From NCBI GenBank assembly GCA_002355495.1, contig AP017424.1, positions 7,968,665-8,032,664 of the forward strand: a stretch of 64,000 bases of DNA, read 5' to 3'. Below the pieces are notes generated by a model. It was not told the DNA's origin, did not search any database, and saw only the letters and a program-made list of their open reading frames with translations. Both the position numbers and the translations under genes were made by a program. Shown one piece after another: positions 61,473 through 64,000 of the stretch (position 1 is its first letter; each line of letters starts with the position of its first letter). This stretch comes from Streptomyces laurentii (GTDB lineage Bacteria; Actinomycetota; Actinomycetes; Streptomycetales; Streptomycetaceae).

Positions 61473-61771
61473 ACGACCCGCCCGCCCGCCCGGTCCGCGC
61501 CCGTCTTCGCGCCTGCCGGTGTGCTGCTCCACCCACCGGCCCGCCACCCCCCACACACGTAGCCCCACCCGCAGCGCTGCCAGGTCCACAACCCTCCACC
61601 CTCGCAGCCCTGTACAGACCGCAGTCCCGAATCCGCAGTCCCGCAGTCCCAAGCTGTGTAGTACGCGTCTTGCGTGCTTGTGGTTGTCTCGCGTCTGTTG
61701 TCCGTTTCCGGTCCGCCGCCGCCGGCCGGCCTGTCCGTCCGCCCTGCTTGCCCGACACCTTAGGGAATCCC
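61473..61771. other. Gap between mutase and FAD/NAD(P)-binding gene
   Basis: 299 bp, C-rich, with no gene. A TTAGGGAATCCC stretch near 61760 precedes the next start. No clear terminator. Confidence 0.4.
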
Positions 61772-63700
61772 GTGCTCACCAGCCTCAACGCCCTTTGCAC
61801 CTCGCCGTGATCGGCAGCGCCCGCTGGCCTGTCGGTTCTCGAGCGCCTCGTCTGCCGGCTGACCGCCGAGTACGACCAGGCCGCGGACACGGCGACCCGC
61901 GCCCGGCCGGTCGTCGTCCATCTCGTCGACAACACCGAGATCGCGCGGCCGGGTCTGGCTACGGATCAGGATCCGTGTTCACGATGAACACCGTGCCCAG
62001 CCAGATCACCATGTACTCCGGCGACAGTGATACCGGCCCGGCCCGCCCCGGCGCCGCCCCTCGCTGCACCATGGCTGACGCCCACAGCCCGCGGGCCAGG
62101 AGCGGCCGGCCCAACGACTACGCCACCCGCGCCGAGTACGCCGCTACCTCGCCACGTCTACCGCTCGATCGTCCGCGGCTGCCCCGCACGCCCCTGGAGG
62201 CGCATGTCGCCGGTTCACCCCCTTCCCCCGCCCGGACGGCACCTGGGACCTCGCCCTGGATACGGCCCCGCACCGGCTGACGCCGAGCGGGTCATCCTGC
62301 CACCGGCCACCCGCGCAACGAGGCCGACACCTTCGACGCGGCCATGGAGTCCTTCCCGCCGCCACCAGGCCACTACTGGCGGTGACTCGCCGCCGACATG
62401 CCGCTGGACGAACGACCATCCCAGCCGCAGCACCGTCGCCATCCCGGGCTGGCCTGTCGTTCTACGACTCATGCTCTCGTTGACCATCGGACGCGCGGCG
62501 AGTTCAAGGCCGCCGACGACGCACCTACGCTACATTCCCTCGGCCGTGAGCCGGGATCGTGGCCGGCTCCCGCAGCGGTCTGCCCATTCCGGCCCCGGCC
62601 GCAACCAGAAGTCCCCCACCACAGCCACCAGCCGAAGTTCCTCACCCGCGCCGCGCTCACCGCCGCCCGTACGGCCCGCGCCGCCCAGGCCGCAGCGCCC
62701 AGCTGACTTCGCCGAGACGTCCTGCCGCTCCTGCTGGACGAGATCGCCTACGTCTACTACACCACCGCCCACCGCACCCGCACCGAAGCCGCCGAAGCCG
62801 CCGAAAACACCACCACCGACACCACCACCACCACCGCACCGTCACCGGCACCAGTGCGGTGTGGGTCCACGACGGTTCGCCCGCGAGCTGGCGACCATCT
62901 GCACCGGGCCGTGACCTGAGCGTCCTGCTGGACGGCGCGGCCTGGGACGTTGCGCCGGTGATCTCAAGGCGCTGCCCGGCCGTTCGCCGGGATGCGGTTC
63001 GACAGCGCCGGGCGTTCCGCGAGCACCTGCTGACGGTCATGCGCGAGGACCTCGACCAGGCCCGGCTCGGCAACGCCGACGGCCCGCTCAAGGCCGCCCT
63101 CGACGTCCTGCGCGACATACGCAACGTCGTGCGCGACGCCGTCGACTTCGCGGCCTGCTGCCCGCCTCCCACGTGCGGACTTCGACCGCGACTACCTGCC
63201 GATGAACGCCCTGCTGTCGGCCGCCCGCCGCTCGAGCGCGTCGAGCAGCTGTACGCGCTGATCGCCCAGGGCATCGTCGACGTCACCGGCCCGCTCACCC
63301 GTTCGCCACCGACGAGACCACCGGCACCTTCACCGTCGCCTCCGAACAGTCCCCGGATCCTTCGCCCGGCCACCGCCCTGATCGACGCCCGCATCCCCAC
63401 CCCCGACCTGCCCGCGACACCTCACCCCTTCCGCCGCCTGCGCGCCGACGCCTGGTGCGCACCTTCACCATCCAGGCCCCGACGCGCGCACGCCACCGCG
63501 TCTCGACATCACCCCGGCGCCCTTCCGGTCCTGGACGCCTCCGGCCGCCCCCACGAGGCCTGTTCGCCCTCGGCATCCCCACCAGCACACCCGCTGGTTC
63601 ACCCAGTCGGCTCCAGCCGCCCGGGCACCGCCGGACCCTGTTCTACCGCGACGCCGACACGATCGCCGAAGCCCTCCTCGCCCCACCACCACCCGCCTGA
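61772..63700 (+). pseudogene. FAD/NAD(P)-binding protein, broken by indels
   Basis: Fragments of one protein of about 620-640 residues lie in order in changing frames: LTSLN, LAVIGS, GLSVLERLV, LTAEYDQAADTATRARPVVVHLVDNTEI, TVPSQITMYSGDSD, then RYLATSTARSS-like text, EIAYVYYTTAHRTRTEAAEAA, EHLLTVMREDLDQARLGNADGPLKAALDVLRDIRNVVRDAVD, RDYLPMNALLS, RVEQLYALIAQGIVDVTGPLT and, near the end, ALGIPT, TRWFTQ and LFYRDADTIAEALLAPPPPA. This is the pattern of large actinobacterial FAD/NAD(P)-binding proteins (NAD_binding_9 type). Such genes appear in biosynthetic loci; the reaction is unknown. GTG 61772 is the proposed start. Confidence 0.65.
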
Positions 63701-63783
63701 CCGCGGACGCGGACACCGCCCCGGCCGCACCGCTACAGGCGCGGCCGTCCGCTCGCCGCCGCCGGCACCGCCCGGAGCACCTC

Positions 63784-64000
63784 ATGACCACCCCCGCACC
63801 CGCACCCACCCCCACCCCCGCACCCGGCCCCGCATCCACGCCCGCCTCCCTTCCCGTGCCGGGCGTGGGGAGTCGCCGTACGAGGTGTTCCGCGCCGCCC
63901 GCGACACGCTCCTGACCCACCGCGAGGACCTGACGCCGCCCACGAGCATTCCGCTGGCCGAAGTTCACCCACTTCAACTGGCACTGGACTGGTTCGACGA
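63784..64000 (+). CDS. AMP-dependent synthetase/ligase, 5' part only, indels present
   Basis: ATG 63784 has GGAG close upstream and starts a Thr/Pro/Ala-rich leader. In shifted frames the text continues SPYEVFRAARDTLLTHREDL, then KFTHF and ALDWFD. That matches the beginning of acyl-CoA or benzoate-CoA ligase-like AMP-forming enzymes (FTHFNWALDWFD pattern). The gene runs off the window. It follows the FAD/NAD(P)-binding gene by about 80 bp, so is probably co-transcribed with the mutase genes. Confidence 0.6.

Overview
The window is high-GC actinomycete chromosome, almost certainly Streptomyces or a close relative. Signs are the strong G/C third-position bias, GTG/TTG starts, 4-bp ATGA/GTGA gene overlaps, Tat signal peptides, long GC hairpin terminators without U-tails, and family content such as LanL lanthipeptide synthetase, CGNR/ABATE regulators, a GPP34 protein and many MarR/MerR/GntR regulators. 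I see no rRNA, tRNA, CRISPR array or intact transposase.

Layout. 1-3.8 kb: end of a MEP-pathway operon (ispH, dxs, ispG), probably an accessory set such as the one beside hopanoid genes. 4-9.4 kb: MarR and double-MerR regulators, an erythromycin-esterase homologue interrupted by a TAG codon, an MFS exporter, a secreted lamin-tail protein and a TPR-like protein. 9.4-14.7 kb: a complete class IV lanthipeptide cluster of the venezuelin type (lanL, lanA, lanT, lanH) on the minus strand. 15-24.7 kb: class A beta-lactamase, gdhA, a Nudix hydrolase, a CGNR regulator, msrA, an NmrA-like reductase, a 24-codon peptide gene, a glycosyltransferase, a GPP34 protein and a 2H phosphoesterase. 25-36.7 kb: a Tat-exported molybdopterin oxidoreductase with a frameshifted cytochrome b partner, secreted tannase-like and GDSL hydrolases, FabV, an LLM oxidoreductase, a VOC protein and an N,N-dimethylformamidase-like lipoprotein. 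36.8-44.3 kb: a sugar ABC importer with two glycosidases in one translationally coupled operon. 44.4-50.2 kb: a divergent operon of split glycine-decarboxylase-like subunits, an AcoX/NAD-kinase-like protein, a short-chain dehydrogenase and a GntR regulator. 51-56.3 kb: PNPOx and HPP domains in one frame, a vanadium-haloperoxidase-like enzyme, a low-complexity stretch, a 230-bp MITE-like element and a second CGNR gene with a frameshift. 56.6-64 kb: LysR, a cupin, then glutamate-mutase-like S and E subunits, an FAD/NAD(P)-binding protein and the start of an AMP-dependent synthetase. The last four are recognisable only by piecing together frames broken by many single-base indels.

Two shared regulatory signals stand out. 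A 19-bp site (TAACC-N9-GGTTA, usually with TCAA in the middle) lies at the start of the first CGNR gene and upstream of msrA, the 2H phosphoesterase, the molybdopterin oxidoreductase and the VOC gene. This suggests a CGNR-controlled redox or methionine-sulfoxide regulon. A different 31-bp inverted repeat (CTAACGG-N15-CGTTAGA core) lies upstream of both the second CGNR gene and the haloperoxidase.

The main caveat is sequence quality. The C7 run in the cytochrome b gene, the 56 kb CGNR gene, the LysR end and especially 59.5-64 kb carry indels while protein homology continues across frames. In the last region most look like dropped bases, so these are better treated as probable consensus errors until resequenced than as true pseudogenes.
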